Below the pieces are notes generated by a model that worked only from the letters and a program-made list of their open reading frames with translations, had not been told where the DNA came from and did no database searches. A program made the position numbers and the translations under genes. A stretch of 64,000 nucleotides of DNA from JBGSMX01 sp963790405 (GTDB lineage: Bacteria; Actinomycetota; Coriobacteriia; Anaerosomatales; JAGXFU01), in NCBI GenBank assembly GCA_963790405.1, contig CAWBOJ010000003.1:62001-126000 (forward strand), given 5' to 3'. Shown here piece by piece: positions 52,564 to 62,323 of the stretch (the first letter of the stretch is position 1; the number at the start of each line of letters is the position of its first letter).

Positions 52564-55104
52564 ATGCAAACTCGTTCGATTCAATCCCGCACTCTCATTT
52601 CGCTTCTGTTGGTGGTGTCACTCGTATCGAGCTCGTTCCTATCGGGATGCGGCTTGGTCGGTGGAGGCAACAACTCTCCGTTCTCGCTGGAATCCGACGG
52701 CGCTGACCTTACCGAGGCGCAGGCAGCCTTCGCGGTCGACGGCGATACCATCGAAACGATCCTCGCCTCGAACCCGTTCTACTCGGGCATGCAACCGCTG
52801 CAGATTCCCGGCGTTGCCGAGTACGAGACGCAGCGACAAGCGGTCGTCGACGAGATAGTCGCCGAGGCCGACGCGCTCGCTGTGGCTGTAGGTGAGTTCG
52901 AGCCCGGAGTGGCCGAACTGCGCGGATACTACGCTACCTACCTCAACGACTGCATCACTGCCGACAAGTCGACCCAGGACTTCGCGAAGACCTCGCTAGC
53001 CGAGCTCGGCACCAACATCACCAAGATCATCTCGACCACCGCGACGTATGAATCGATCGAGGCGACCGAGGGCATGGACGCGCTGAGCGCCTCCATGATC
53101 CGCTACACCAAGGTAGGCACGGCGGTCGACCTCGGTGGTCTCGCAATGAAGGACCTCGAGGACGTCATGGCTCACTCGGCCATCGCACTCGAAGCGATGT
53201 CTTCGCTCGGAAACGCCGACATCGACGCGGCCGGCGAGCGATTCAATGGCGAGATGGCATCGGCTGATGCGCTCGTGGAGCAGTCCTCGGCCATAGCCGA
53301 CCACATGGTGAATATCGACTACGGCTTCCGTCAGCTCGCCACTGCCGACTACTACTTCGGGCTCGAAGCAGTCGGCTTCATGGCGACCGAGATCACCGAG
53401 CTGGAAACGCTGATCGCCGAGGCCGAGACCAACGAGAACGTGACCGATGCCGACATCGCGCTGATGGCCGAGCAGGTCGGCATGTACCGCGACTGGAACG
53501 ACTGGCTCTACGAGTCGCTCGAGTCGATCGACACGAGCGGCGCTGTCGAAGTCAGTGACGAAGGTGCGACGGGAGTCTCGCCGTTCGCACTCGGACCGGA
53601 GCCTGCATACGGTGCATACGCGCCGCAGCAAGACTACTCACCGGGCAGCGCATTCAAGAAGGCCGGTTCTGCGCTCGGCAGTGGCCTCAAGAAGGTCGGC
53701 GACGGTCTCGCCTGGACCTGGGGAGGCATTCGGGACGGTTTCGGCAAGGCGAAGACCGTAGTGGGTGTCGGCGTCGACGGAGCCGGTGCGCTGGTGAAGA
53801 ACCTCGCCGCCATTCCCCTCGGCGTGTCGAACAAGATCTTCTACGGTGCACCGCTGTCCGATATCCAGGACAACATGACTGATAACGTCGAGCACGTCTT
53901 CGACAACTACTACAACAGCACATCGGGCTCCGACACGTTCCAGCAAGCGAACGAGTACCTCGAGAACATGGAGGACGGCGCCAAGTACCTGGGCGACGGC
54001 GCGGGCAAGATCTTCGGCGACAACATGGTCGGCCACGGCGCAAGCTGGGTGCTCGGCAACGGCGCCAAGGTCACGGTCGGCCTCTTCACCGACCTGGGCA
54101 AGGGCATCTACGTGGTCCTCGACAAGAAATCGAGCGATGCCGAGGTGGCGTTCGGATTCGTCCAGATCGGCCTGAGCCTTGTCGGTGGCTCGAAGGTGGT
54201 CATGAAGGGCTCACAGATCCCGGGGCTGCTCAAAGGTGCCGGCACCAACTTCAAGAACGCCGCGCAAGCGCTCAAGGTGTATCTCGGCGAAGTCGGCGAG
54301 AAGGGCGTCATGAAGAGCCTCAAAGCCGAGTCCGCCAAGATCCTCGAACAGGGAATCGCCAAGGGCTTCCTCAAACCCACCGAAGCGCTGAAGCTCATCA
54401 CCAACGCCAAGCTCATCAAGACCCAAGAGGTCGTTCTCGGCGCGATGAAAGATCTGCGTGCCGGGTGGATCCAGAAGATCAAGGACGCGATCGCCAAGGG
54501 TACGGCCGCCGAGATGGTCCACGTCAAAGAGGAGATAGCCAAGTCGCTGCAGGAGATGTTCAAGAAGAGCGGCGGCAAGGGACTCGAGAAGTTGATGGGC
54601 GCGGCCAAGACCGGCCTGGGCGAGAACTGGAAAGAGTGGTTCAACAACGCGTTCGGCAACTGGATCGACGACCAGGTCAAGGACCTCATCGCGTCCGCAC
54701 TTGAAGGTCCGCCCGAGCCCACGGAACTCAACGGCACGTGGAGTGGCTCGTACATCATTAGTGAGTACGAGGTGCTCGGTGAAGTGCCCGAGGGATGCGA
54801 CCTGAGTCAACTCGATGAGTTGAAGGGGCAGTCGCGACCTTTGAAGCTCACGTTCAACCTCAGCGACTCCGGGACGGGCACGGCATCGGGAGACGCCGGC
54901 AGCATGAGCGTATCGTACGACCGCGAGAGCGGCGCGATCACGATCAGCGGGACGGAAGAGGGCAGCAAGTCGACCTTCCGAGGGACCGTGGTCCGCGGCG
55001 AGGGCGCCGATCCCCAAACACCAGGGCCGCTGTCGATGAGTGGCGACTTCTCGAGCACGGCCGAGTATCTCAAGATCAGCGGCACCTGGAGCATGGCCAA
55101 GTAG
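52564..55104 (+). CDS. Large lipoprotein of unknown function
   Basis: 846 residues after GGGAGGACATGCA. Signal SLLLVVSLVSSSFLSGCG with lipobox Cys. The mature part has a long helical N-terminal region (LTEAQAAFAVDGDTIETIL to about residue 330), then a Gly/Lys-rich region of hydrophobic segments (GSALGSGLKKVGDGLAWTW, IFGDNMVGHGASWVLGNGAK) and helical KAxxL stretches, and a C-terminal beta-rich lipocalin-like piece (LNGTWSGSYIISEYEV to ISGTWSMAK). Tandem lipidated, many helices. I recognise no family. The next gene is an Lgt homologue seven bases away. Confidence 0.75.
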   Translation: MQTRSIQSRTLISLLLVVSLVSSSFLSGCGLVGGGNNSPFSLESDGADLTEAQAAFAVDGDTIETILASNPFYSGMQPLQIPGVAEYETQRQAVVDEIVAEADALAVAVGEFEPGVAELRGYYATYLNDCITADKSTQDFAKTSLAELGTNITKIISTTATYESIEATEGMDALSASMIRYTKVGTAVDLGGLAMKDLEDVMAHSAIALEAMSSLGNADIDAAGERFNGEMASADALVEQSSAIADHMVNIDYGFRQLATADYYFGLEAVGFMATEITELETLIAEAETNENVTDADIALMAEQVGMYRDWNDWLYESLESIDTSGAVEVSDEGATGVSPFALGPEPAYGAYAPQQDYSPGSAFKKAGSALGSGLKKVGDGLAWTWGGIRDGFGKAKTVVGVGVDGAGALVKNLAAIPLGVSNKIFYGAPLSDIQDNMTDNVEHVFDNYYNSTSGSDTFQQANEYLENMEDGAKYLGDGAGKIFGDNMVGHGASWVLGNGAKVTVGLFTDLGKGIYVVLDKKSSDAEVAFGFVQIGLSLVGGSKVVMKGSQIPGLLKGAGTNFKNAAQALKVYLGEVGEKGVMKSLKAESAKILEQGIAKGFLKPTEALKLITNAKLIKTQEVVLGAMKDLRAGWIQKIKDAIAKGTAAEMVHVKEEIAKSLQEMFKKSGGKGLEKLMGAAKTGLGENWKEWFNNAFGNWIDDQVKDLIASALEGPPEPTELNGTWSGSYIISEYEVLGEVPEGCDLSQLDELKGQSRPLKLTFNLSDSGTGTASGDAGSMSVSYDRESGAITISGTEEGSKSTFRGTVVRGEGADPQTPGPLSMSGDFSSTAEYLKISGTWSMAK

Positions 55105-55111
55105 CGATCAC

Positions 55112-55960
55112 ATGAAGCCTATTCTGTTCGAGACGGATCTGCTCGGCGTTCATGTCGTGGCCGGCTCGTACCGCGTGTTTCTGGTGCTTGCGGCATTCTC
55201 GGCGATCGCGCTGCTCGTCTGGGTGGCGCATCGCCGTGGGTTGCCCGCTCGACGTGTCGCGGTGTTCGCGCTGCTCACAGCCGCTGCCATCCCCGTCGGT
55301 GCACGCTTGCTCCACGCCGCCACCAACGCGTCGCTCTACGCCGAGAACCCCGCGTTGCTGTGGCAACTCTCCTTCACCAACTACGCGCTCTACGGCGGCC
55401 TGACCCTGGCGGCCGTCGTCGGCGTCGTGGCAGCTCGGGCGCTGAGCCTCGACCTGTGGCGGGTAGCTGACGCTGCCGCTCCTGCGCTGGGTGCAGGAAT
55501 CGTGCTCGCACGCACGGGATGCTTCCTTAACGGGTGCTGTTTCGGCGAAGCGTGCGACGCATCGTGGGCTGTCACGTTCCCGCCGATGAGCAACGCGCAC
55601 CTGTGGCAGATCGCCCAGGGCCAGGTCGACCTGTTCGGCGCTCCTCTGCCGGTCTACCCGACCCAGTTGCTCGAGCTCGCTGGCGCGCTGGTCGCCACCA
55701 TCGTCGCGCTCGTGCTCATGCAACGACGCGTCCCCGATGGCGTCGCGTTCCTCACCTTCGTCGCACTGTTCACGGCAACGCGCTGGGCCGTCCGTCCGTT
55801 GCGCGTGATTCCAGCGAGTTTTGGCGCTCCCGGATGGCTCTACTCGGCGCTCTACGCGACCATCATCGTAGTGTGCATCGGGCTCATGTTGTATCGCGTA
55901 CGTGCTCGGCAGCCACATGCCTCGGCTACCATCACTGACACGTCCGGAACCCCCGACTAG
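55112..55960 (+). CDS. Prolipoprotein diacylglyceryl transferase (Lgt) family enzyme
   Basis: 282 residues, seven transmembrane helices. The core motif LARTGCFLNGCCFGEACDASW, with WAVTFPPM after, and PVYPTQLLELAGALVA match the Lgt-family branch with GCFLxGCC in place of the GRxGNFxNGE seen in classic Lgt. Lgt attaches diacylglycerol to the lipobox Cys of exported proteins. It lies 7 bp after a large lipoprotein gene, so it may be dedicated to that protein. The end overlaps the convergent rph-like gene by four bases. Confidence 0.86.
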   Translation: MKPILFETDLLGVHVVAGSYRVFLVLAAFSAIALLVWVAHRRGLPARRVAVFALLTAAAIPVGARLLHAATNASLYAENPALLWQLSFTNYALYGGLTLAAVVGVVAARALSLDLWRVADAAAPALGAGIVLARTGCFLNGCCFGEACDASWAVTFPPMSNAHLWQIAQGQVDLFGAPLPVYPTQLLELAGALVATIVALVLMQRRVPDGVAFLTFVALFTATRWAVRPLRVIPASFGAPGWLYSALYATIIVVCIGLMLYRVRARQPHASATITDTSGTPD

Positions 55961-58593
55961 CTGAGAATCCTCACCTCGCCGTTGTCGCCGTCGACCTCGA
56001 GCAGCTGACCGGTCGTGATGACCCGCGTCGCCGGACCGACGTTGACCACTGCGGGGATGCCATATTCACGCGCGATGATGCTGCCGTGAGACAGCATGCC
56101 GCCCATGTCCATCACGATTCCGGCGGCAGGCACGAAGTATGGCGTCCAGCCCGGGTCGGTGAACGGCGCGACCAAGATCTCGCCCGGCAGCACCTCCTGA
56201 TCCGCCTGGACCGAATCGAAGACACGTGCCGGCCCGCGCACCACTCCCGCGCTCACGCTCATGCCGGTGAGTGTCCGCTTCGCCGAGAACTTGGACACGT
56301 CGTTGTCCTCCCCATCCCATGTGCCGACGACAGTGGGTGGTGGCTGCAGCCGTTCGAACCGCTCGTGCTCGGCCCTGCGTGAACCGATGCGACTCCGCCA
56401 TGGGAGTGCCGTGCTCGGGTCCTCGCCCCACGCTCCGATCTCGGCGTGAGTGAGGAAGAAGATGTCCTCGGCACGATCGAGAAGCCCGTGCTCCACAAAC
56501 CGCTCGCCGAGCACGAGCAGGACCTTCCGAATAGCCGCGAACCACCGCACCGCCTCGTTCTTCACGTTCTCACGTGAAGCGGCGCTGGCACGTCCCCACG
56601 CAAGCACGCGGCGAAACGTCGCGCGCTTGAGCGGATTGCGCAGCTCGGCAAGGCACAACGCCGCCGCCTCATCGGCGCGTCTCGCATTCTCGGCGTGGGC
56701 CGCCATGGGATCCTCGGCGACGTCGCGTCCAAGGTAGCGTCGCACGAGTCGGAGCACATAGTCGGGCCGCTCGGCCCACGTGGGGTTCGCCATCTCGAGT
56801 TCTCCACGCCGATGGTGCCCGTAATCGGCCATGAAACCGTCCCACACCTTGAGGAACCGTGTGCCGCTCTCACCAATCGCGGGGGCCTCGATCCGCAAAC
56901 GCACAGCGTTCCAGTCGCCGTCTCCGAGTACGATCGCCTCGACGCCAGTCTCGCGCGCCTCCATCGCGAGTCTCCACAGCGCGTGTCCCGCCTGCGCCGA
57001 GGCAACATCGCCCCGCCCTGCGACAAGCCGGTTCGGCAAGGTCGGCGACTCGTTCGGGAACCACTTGTGGGTCAGATCATGGAGCGTGGCAAAGCCGATC
57101 ATCGCAACCGCCATGAAGGCCAACGCGTCGCTGAATCGCGCGAATCTGCCGATGAGCACGCCGAGAACACGATGGGCCTCCTCGGCGCTCGTATGGGCGT
57201 CCACAGTCGCCAGCAACTCGTTGGTGTCGCGACGCAGCATCTCGACGAAGCGACGCGCCTTTCGAGCTGTGTGCCGCCACACGTACGAAGGCAGAGCGAC
57301 AGCGACCCGCAGCGTCGCCTTGCGCTTGTCGGCACGAGAAGCCGGCGCGAGAGGCGGTATCTCGACCTGCTCATGCAGGCCGCCCAACACGGAGTCGAGG
57401 TTGATGCCCGGAAGGACAGCGAACGAGGACCTCAGCAGCGAGAGGTTGAAATAGACGCGACCACCCACCAGTCCGACGCCCTTCTGCGCATCGATCCTGA
57501 TGCCGAGCGCATCGAACATGCCACCGAATATCATCTGGGCGTGGTCGTAGATGAGAGACCAGGTCAGCGGCGAGATGACATCGGGCAGAATCTCACCGGT
57601 GTTGACGTTGCTCCAGATCGTGGCGTCGGCTGCATCCTGCCCTGCGTCGGGCCCTGCGTCGCGCTCGGGGACCAGAGGCCCGACGACGACCGCGTGCGGC
57701 TTGTTGGCAGAACCGGGAAGCGTCGTGATCGGCCGGGCCTGCAGCAACCACACGTCCTGGCCATCGAAGGCCCACTCGCAGTCCACGGGCAGGCCGAACA
57801 GCACTTCGGCCTGGAGTGCGAGCCAGGCGACTTCTCGCGCGATCTCGTCGGAAATCGCGCTGGTGGTGGCGTCTGGCGGCGCAACCGGTTCCTCTGCCAC
57901 CTGCCCCGCATCGTCCACAACAATGCGCACCGGCTTGTCACCCGCGACGCACTCGGTCACGACGAAGCCTTCGCGCGCTATCCTCCACCGATCCGGCGAC
58001 ACCTTTCCCGATACCAGCGATTCACCGATACCGAGACACGCTTCGACGCAGACGTCATTTGAACCGTCCATCGGACCGGCAGTGAACGCCACGCCGGCGG
58101 CGACCGCGTCCACGAGTCGCTGGACGATGACCGCCATCATCACGCTGGCGTGGGGAATCCGATTGCGTTCCCGATACGCAACCGCGTGCTCCGAGAACAG
58201 GGAGGCCCAGCAGTCGACCACGCGCTTGCACAGTTCGTCGGTTGACGATACGAAGTACGTGCCGTGCTGTCCCGCGAAGCTCGCATCCGGCAGGTCCTCG
58301 GCATTGGCCGAGGAACGCACCGCCACAGGTCCTCCGCCCAACTCGGCGTGAAAGGACGCCAAAGCAGCTGCGACGTCAGGGTCGAGCTGCTGCGAATGGA
58401 GCGCCTCGCGAACGGTCACCCAGTCCAGAGGGGTGCTTCCCGCGCTGGAGAGCATCTCCGGCAAGCCCGCGCGTTCGGCATGCGCAAGGTATGCATCAGT
58501 GCCGAGGAAGAACGCGGGGGGAACGGGGAGGCCCGCCTCCTCCAAAGACCGAAGAGATGCCGCCTTGGGTCCGATATCGGCACTCGAGAGCAC
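55957..58593 (-). CDS. Rifampin phosphotransferase / PEP-synthase-like protein
   Basis: 878 residues, GTG start after GAGGAGGCGTT. The N-terminal ATP-grasp (PPDK N-like) region has LPVPPAFFLGTDAYLAHAERAG, AVRSSANAEDLPDASFAGQHGTYF and WAFDGQDVWLLQARPI. The middle domain has SNVNTGEILPDVISPLTWSL. The C-terminal His domain has MDMGGMLSHGSIIAREYGIPAV with the swivelling His. This order and length match rifampin phosphotransferase (Rph), which uses ATP to phosphorylate rifamycins, rather than true PEP synthase. Substrate in this organism is not shown. Confidence 0.85.
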   Translation of the reverse strand: MLSSADIGPKAASLRSLEEAGLPVPPAFFLGTDAYLAHAERAGLPEMLSSAGSTPLDWVTVREALHSQQLDPDVAAALASFHAELGGGPVAVRSSANAEDLPDASFAGQHGTYFVSSTDELCKRVVDCWASLFSEHAVAYRERNRIPHASVMMAVIVQRLVDAVAAGVAFTAGPMDGSNDVCVEACLGIGESLVSGKVSPDRWRIAREGFVVTECVAGDKPVRIVVDDAGQVAEEPVAPPDATTSAISDEIAREVAWLALQAEVLFGLPVDCEWAFDGQDVWLLQARPITTLPGSANKPHAVVVGPLVPERDAGPDAGQDAADATIWSNVNTGEILPDVISPLTWSLIYDHAQMIFGGMFDALGIRIDAQKGVGLVGGRVYFNLSLLRSSFAVLPGINLDSVLGGLHEQVEIPPLAPASRADKRKATLRVAVALPSYVWRHTARKARRFVEMLRRDTNELLATVDAHTSAEEAHRVLGVLIGRFARFSDALAFMAVAMIGFATLHDLTHKWFPNESPTLPNRLVAGRGDVASAQAGHALWRLAMEARETGVEAIVLGDGDWNAVRLRIEAPAIGESGTRFLKVWDGFMADYGHHRRGELEMANPTWAERPDYVLRLVRRYLGRDVAEDPMAAHAENARRADEAAALCLAELRNPLKRATFRRVLAWGRASAASRENVKNEAVRWFAAIRKVLLVLGERFVEHGLLDRAEDIFFLTHAEIGAWGEDPSTALPWRSRIGSRRAEHERFERLQPPPTVVGTWDGEDNDVSKFSAKRTLTGMSVSAGVVRGPARVFDSVQADQEVLPGEILVAPFTDPGWTPYFVPAAGIVMDMGGMLSHGSIIAREYGIPAVVNVGPATRVITTGQLLEVDGDNGEVRILS

Positions 58594-58671
58594 AACGCCT
58601 CCTCGTGCGGACGGGTCGGCTCAAGTATGCACCGTCCGCTTTCGCCGAGCGAACCAGGAAGCGCGGCCTGC

Positions 58672-58842
58672 TCAGGAGCGCCTTCGCCGCGGAATCCGAG
58701 AGAAGCCGACCAGCACGATGATGGCGCTCGCGAACAGCAGAAACGGCGACCCCATCATCACCGAGAACACGGCAAACAGGGTGCCGAACACCACGAGCCT
58801 GACACCGCTCGCCGCGCGAGTGCTCTTCTGCGCTTCCGTCAC
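58672..58842 (-). CDS. Small two-helix membrane protein
   Basis: 56 residues from GTG (VTEAQKSTRAASG) after a GAGGCGGTGA-like site. Two hydrophobic segments, RLVVFGTLFAVFSVMMG and PFLLFASAIIVLVGF, with a basic end (RIPRRRRS). No family. It may start at an upstream ATG near 58902. Confidence 0.45.
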   Translation of the reverse strand: MTEAQKSTRAASGVRLVVFGTLFAVFSVMMGSPFLLFASAIIVLVGFSRIPRRRRS

Positions 58843-58980
58843 CTGTTCACCGCCTCGGTTCAACTCCCGCGTCGGACTCTCGGACAGCATACCCAAAGCC
58901 ACTGCTCGCCAACGTGTGAGGCAGGAGCAAAGCGCTCATTGGCGAAGCATATCTGTGGCGCACTGGACTGGGGGGGACCC

Positions 58981-59250
58981 GTGTTCGAGACTACCGCGCC
59001 GCCCCGGTCGGTGAGAGACCGCGTCGGGACGGCAACACTGTTCGTAGGTGCAGGCTTCTTGGCTCTGTGGATCGGCGTGTTCACGATCGCGACCGCCATG
59101 ATCCTTCCGCTGTGGAACGCGGGCGATGTGATCGCCGTGGCGGCGACCTCACTCAAGGCAGCCGCGCCTTTGCTGGCAATCGGCCTGTTCGGGACGATCT
59201 TCACGATGGGCGCGTACGGTCTGAGCCGGAACGTCCGCAGCGAGCGCTAG
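58981..59250 (+). CDS. Small two-helix membrane protein
   Basis: 89 residues, GTG after GGGGGGG. Two transmembrane helices (TATLFVGAGFLALWIGVFTIATAMILPLW is the first stretch, followed by LLAIGLFGTIFTMGAYGL). The N-terminal segment is cytoplasmic and basic. Family not recognised. It converges on the CDGSH gene with a four-base overlap of stops. Confidence 0.55.
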   Translation: MFETTAPPRSVRDRVGTATLFVGAGFLALWIGVFTIATAMILPLWNAGDVIAVAATSLKAAAPLLAIGLFGTIFTMGAYGLSRNVRSER

Positions 59251-59939
59251 CCTTTCGCACTCTCGTCGACGAATCCGGCACCGATGTGCGAGCCATCGCA
59301 AAACGGCTTGTTTGCCGAGTGCCCACATCTGCACAGCGTGACGCGATTGCGGACCTCATACGTCTCGCCGTCGGCTCCCACGATCGGGATGCCCCCACGC
59401 ACGAACGCCGGGCCACTCACCCCGAGGCTCGGATCTTCGAGTAGCGCGATCGATGGCTCGAGCTCGGGCTCCAAGGGAGCGTCGGTCTCGGAATCGCAGA
59501 TCACGTAGCGACCCGACGGACACAGTGCGGCTTCCTCCTCCGCCAGAGCCCGCGCTTCCGCATCATCGCAGCGATGGATGAGGTTCCACAGACCCCCCGC
59601 GCGATCGCAGAAGCGTGCCTCTGCGCACAGCCGCTCCGCATCGTGAAGCTTCAGTCCCGGACCCTCGATTCGCGACGAGACCTCGAAGTAGGGCTGGTGA
59701 TCCGCAGTCTCGGTGCCCACAAACTCCTCGGCCATGTGCGAGAAGTCGCAGAACGGTTTGTTGGCCGAGTGACCGCATCGGCACAGCATGTACGTCTCAC
59801 CCGCATCGATGCGCTCGAGCTCGCGCCAACCAACAGACTCGCCGGCGTCGTTCGTGACGATCTCAAGACGCACCAACGGCACGCCGCCCTCGACCAGGTA
59901 GGGGCCGTTCTCGTTGACGGTAATCCGCATCTCGGCCAT
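59247..59939 (-). CDS. Protein with two CDGSH-type iron-sulfur domains
   Basis: 230 residues, MAEMRITVNENG. Two CDGSH-type [2Fe-2S] motifs, CRCGHSANKPFCDFSH (about residues 55-70) and CRCGHSANKPFCDGSH (about 205-220), flank a middle domain with RLCAEARFCDRAGGLW and CDDAEARALAEEEAALCPSGR, which could hold a Fer4-type cluster. The order CDGSH-Cys-rich-CDGSH is known in bacterial electron-transfer proteins. Its start lies two bases after the stop of an FtsX-type ABC gene. Role unknown, probably redox. Confidence 0.87.
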   Translation of the reverse strand: MAEMRITVNENGPYLVEGGVPLVRLEIVTNDAGESVGWRELERIDAGETYMLCRCGHSANKPFCDFSHMAEEFVGTETADHQPYFEVSSRIEGPGLKLHDAERLCAEARFCDRAGGLWNLIHRCDDAEARALAEEEAALCPSGRYVICDSETDAPLEPELEPSIALLEDPSLGVSGPAFVRGGIPIVGADGETYEVRNRVTLCRCGHSANKPFCDGSHIGAGFVDESAKG

Positions 59940-59941
59940 AG

Positions 59942-62323
59942 CTAGACGCCTCTCTGCCTCACAATCGTCCCGATATCGGCCTTCTCGGCAGCCCGAATTC
60001 CCGGCCACAGCGAGATCAGTGTCACCACGATCATAGCCAACGCGGACAACACATAGGTGCTCGGCCTGATCTCGAGCGGAAAGACGAACATGTCCGAGGA
60101 GTACGTCTTCATCAGCGCATCCGCCGCCCAGTATCCCGCAAGCAGCCCCGGTGGTATGCCGATGATCGTCAGCAGCATGTTTTCGCCCACGACGAGTGCC
60201 GCCGCCTTGCCTCTCGACAGGCCATTGGCACGCATGGTCGCGAGTTCGGTCGCCCGCTCGGCGAGATTCACCGACATCGTGTTGAAGATCAGCGCAAAGG
60301 CCATCGCGCCGCCAAAGAGCAGCATCAACCCTATGAAGACGTAGAACAGGCCCATGTACTGATCGACGGTCTCCCACAAGATGCGTGCGTCACTTGTGGC
60401 TGTGACGTCGTCGAGATTCTCGATGGCTGCCGTGACCTTTGCCCGGTCTACGCCATCCGCATAGCGCGCCATCACAATCGCGCTGTCGGGCTGTCGCAGC
60501 CGCTGCTCACTCACTGCGGAGTCAGCATCAGCGAGCAGGTCCTCAAGGGCCGTGTCACGCATGTAGACGAACGTGCCGAGCGGCTCTTCAACGAATCCGG
60601 CCACCGTTACCTGCGCATCGGTATCCAGCCCCGTGAAGGACAGATCGATGCGGTCTCCCTCCTCAACTCCCAGCTGATCGCGCAATGACGTGCCGAGGAT
60701 CGCCCCGTCGTCGACCGGCAACTGCACGTCCCCGAAATCGTGCATCACCGTGTCTGCATCGAACCCGAGTAGCTGCGTTTCATATAGGCCGTCGGGGCCC
60801 TTTGCGCCAACGGCGGCGGCGTAGACACGCTCTGCGGTCATCACACCATCGACATCGGCCACTTCTCCGACCAGATCGTCATCGACTTCGACGCTCGATA
60901 TCACACTCGCGTCATTGAGCTGGATCTCAGTGAACTGGCGGGTGAGCAAGATCATCATGGTGTCCATCAGGCCCCACGAAGCGAGAATCAGTACCAACGC
61001 GAGCACGACTCCCAGAACTGTCGAGAGACTGCGGCGTTTGTTGCGGCCGATTCCGCGAAACACCATGAGCCAGCGTGTCTGCCAGTGGCTCGAGAACGGC
61101 AGAATCCGCTCGATGAGACTGCGTCGACCACCGCCTGCCGGGATATCGCCGCGCATGGCCTCGGCAGGATCGAGCGATGCAGCCTGACGTGCCGGGACCC
61201 ATGCCGACACCAATCCGGTGAACAGGCCAAAACCCAGACCCACGACAGGCGTGATCCAACGAAGCTCCCGAATCGTGTCCGGGATGCCCAGCTCCTCGGT
61301 GTACATGTAGGTCGTGTACCAACCCAGAGGAATCCCTGCCGCCAATCCTAAGACGGCGGCCCCAAGACCTATCCACAAGCCATAGCCCAGGTAGTGGCGC
61401 ACCACTTTCGCCCGGCTCATTCCGTTGGCACGCAGGGTGCCTATGATCTCACGCTCGCGGAACACGAGCCTCGTAAGCAGCGTATAGGTCGCCATGCCTG
61501 CAGCGAGAAGAAACATCACCGGAAATGCGTAGGCCATCTGTTCGAAGCCGAGAAGATCCAACGACAGCGCCTTGTTCGATGGCTGCTCGATCTGTGTCAC
61601 TGCGGAAGCAGCTCCGGCACTGCGCGCCAACGCCTCGACGCGATCGTCGGTGCCGTCGGTGTCCGCATCTGCCTGGTACAAAACGAGCGTCTGCTCTTTC
61701 ACCATCTCCGCAGGCATGTCCTCGGTGACAGATTCGCCGACGAACAATACTCCGAAGCTATCGGCAGTCGTGATGGCGTCTTGGGCGCTCCGCGCGGGCC
61801 AGATGTATTCCGGCGAGATACCAGTGCCGCCGACATCGACCTTGCGCCACTCGACGCCGTCGAAGTACTCCACCGTGTCACCGGGGGTGATCCCCCAGTA
61901 CTCGGCCATATGGATCTCGACCACAACCTGATCATCCACAGACGCCGAGAGATACTCGCCATCAACCATATCGAGCTTGTTGATCTGCGGTTCCTCGTTG
62001 ACGGGCATACCTACGAGTCGGCCGATGAAGATGCTCTTGCCGTCCACCCGGATGGGCACATCGGCTTGCGTCCGCTCGGCGACCAGATCGACACCGGGAA
62101 CGCGGGCGACTTGCTCGGCAAATCCATCATCGGCACCCGTGACGGTCATGTCTGCGAAGGCGAGACGATCGTAGGTACCGTGATACGAGATATCGAGGTT
62201 GATGTACGCATCGTACGAGAGTGCGAACACCATCACTCCCATGAAGATGGTCATCGCGGCCGCGCCGTACTGCCACTTGCGAGCCCACAGGTCGCGCCGC
62301 TGCTTGGTTGCTAGCAAGCTCAC
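59942..62323 (-). CDS. FtsX-like ABC transporter permease
   Basis: 793 residues, GTG start overlapping the ATPase stop (GTGA). Two FtsX repeats: an N-terminal helix (LWARKWQYGAAAMTIFMGVMVFAL), an extracellular domain (DMTVTGADDGFAEQVARVPG), helices near 270-380, a second similar unit, and a C-terminal repeat with LERATELATMRANGLSRGKAAAL. This matches large exporters of the LolE/MacB class that work with LolD-type ATPases, moving lipoproteins, lipids or antimicrobials. Intact. Confidence 0.9.
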   Translation of the reverse strand: MSLLATKQRRDLWARKWQYGAAAMTIFMGVMVFALSYDAYINLDISYHGTYDRLAFADMTVTGADDGFAEQVARVPGVDLVAERTQADVPIRVDGKSIFIGRLVGMPVNEEPQINKLDMVDGEYLSASVDDQVVVEIHMAEYWGITPGDTVEYFDGVEWRKVDVGGTGISPEYIWPARSAQDAITTADSFGVLFVGESVTEDMPAEMVKEQTLVLYQADADTDGTDDRVEALARSAGAASAVTQIEQPSNKALSLDLLGFEQMAYAFPVMFLLAAGMATYTLLTRLVFREREIIGTLRANGMSRAKVVRHYLGYGLWIGLGAAVLGLAAGIPLGWYTTYMYTEELGIPDTIRELRWITPVVGLGFGLFTGLVSAWVPARQAASLDPAEAMRGDIPAGGGRRSLIERILPFSSHWQTRWLMVFRGIGRNKRRSLSTVLGVVLALVLILASWGLMDTMMILLTRQFTEIQLNDASVISSVEVDDDLVGEVADVDGVMTAERVYAAAVGAKGPDGLYETQLLGFDADTVMHDFGDVQLPVDDGAILGTSLRDQLGVEEGDRIDLSFTGLDTDAQVTVAGFVEEPLGTFVYMRDTALEDLLADADSAVSEQRLRQPDSAIVMARYADGVDRAKVTAAIENLDDVTATSDARILWETVDQYMGLFYVFIGLMLLFGGAMAFALIFNTMSVNLAERATELATMRANGLSRGKAAALVVGENMLLTIIGIPPGLLAGYWAADALMKTYSSDMFVFPLEIRPSTYVLSALAMIVVTLISLWPGIRAAEKADIGTIVRQRGV

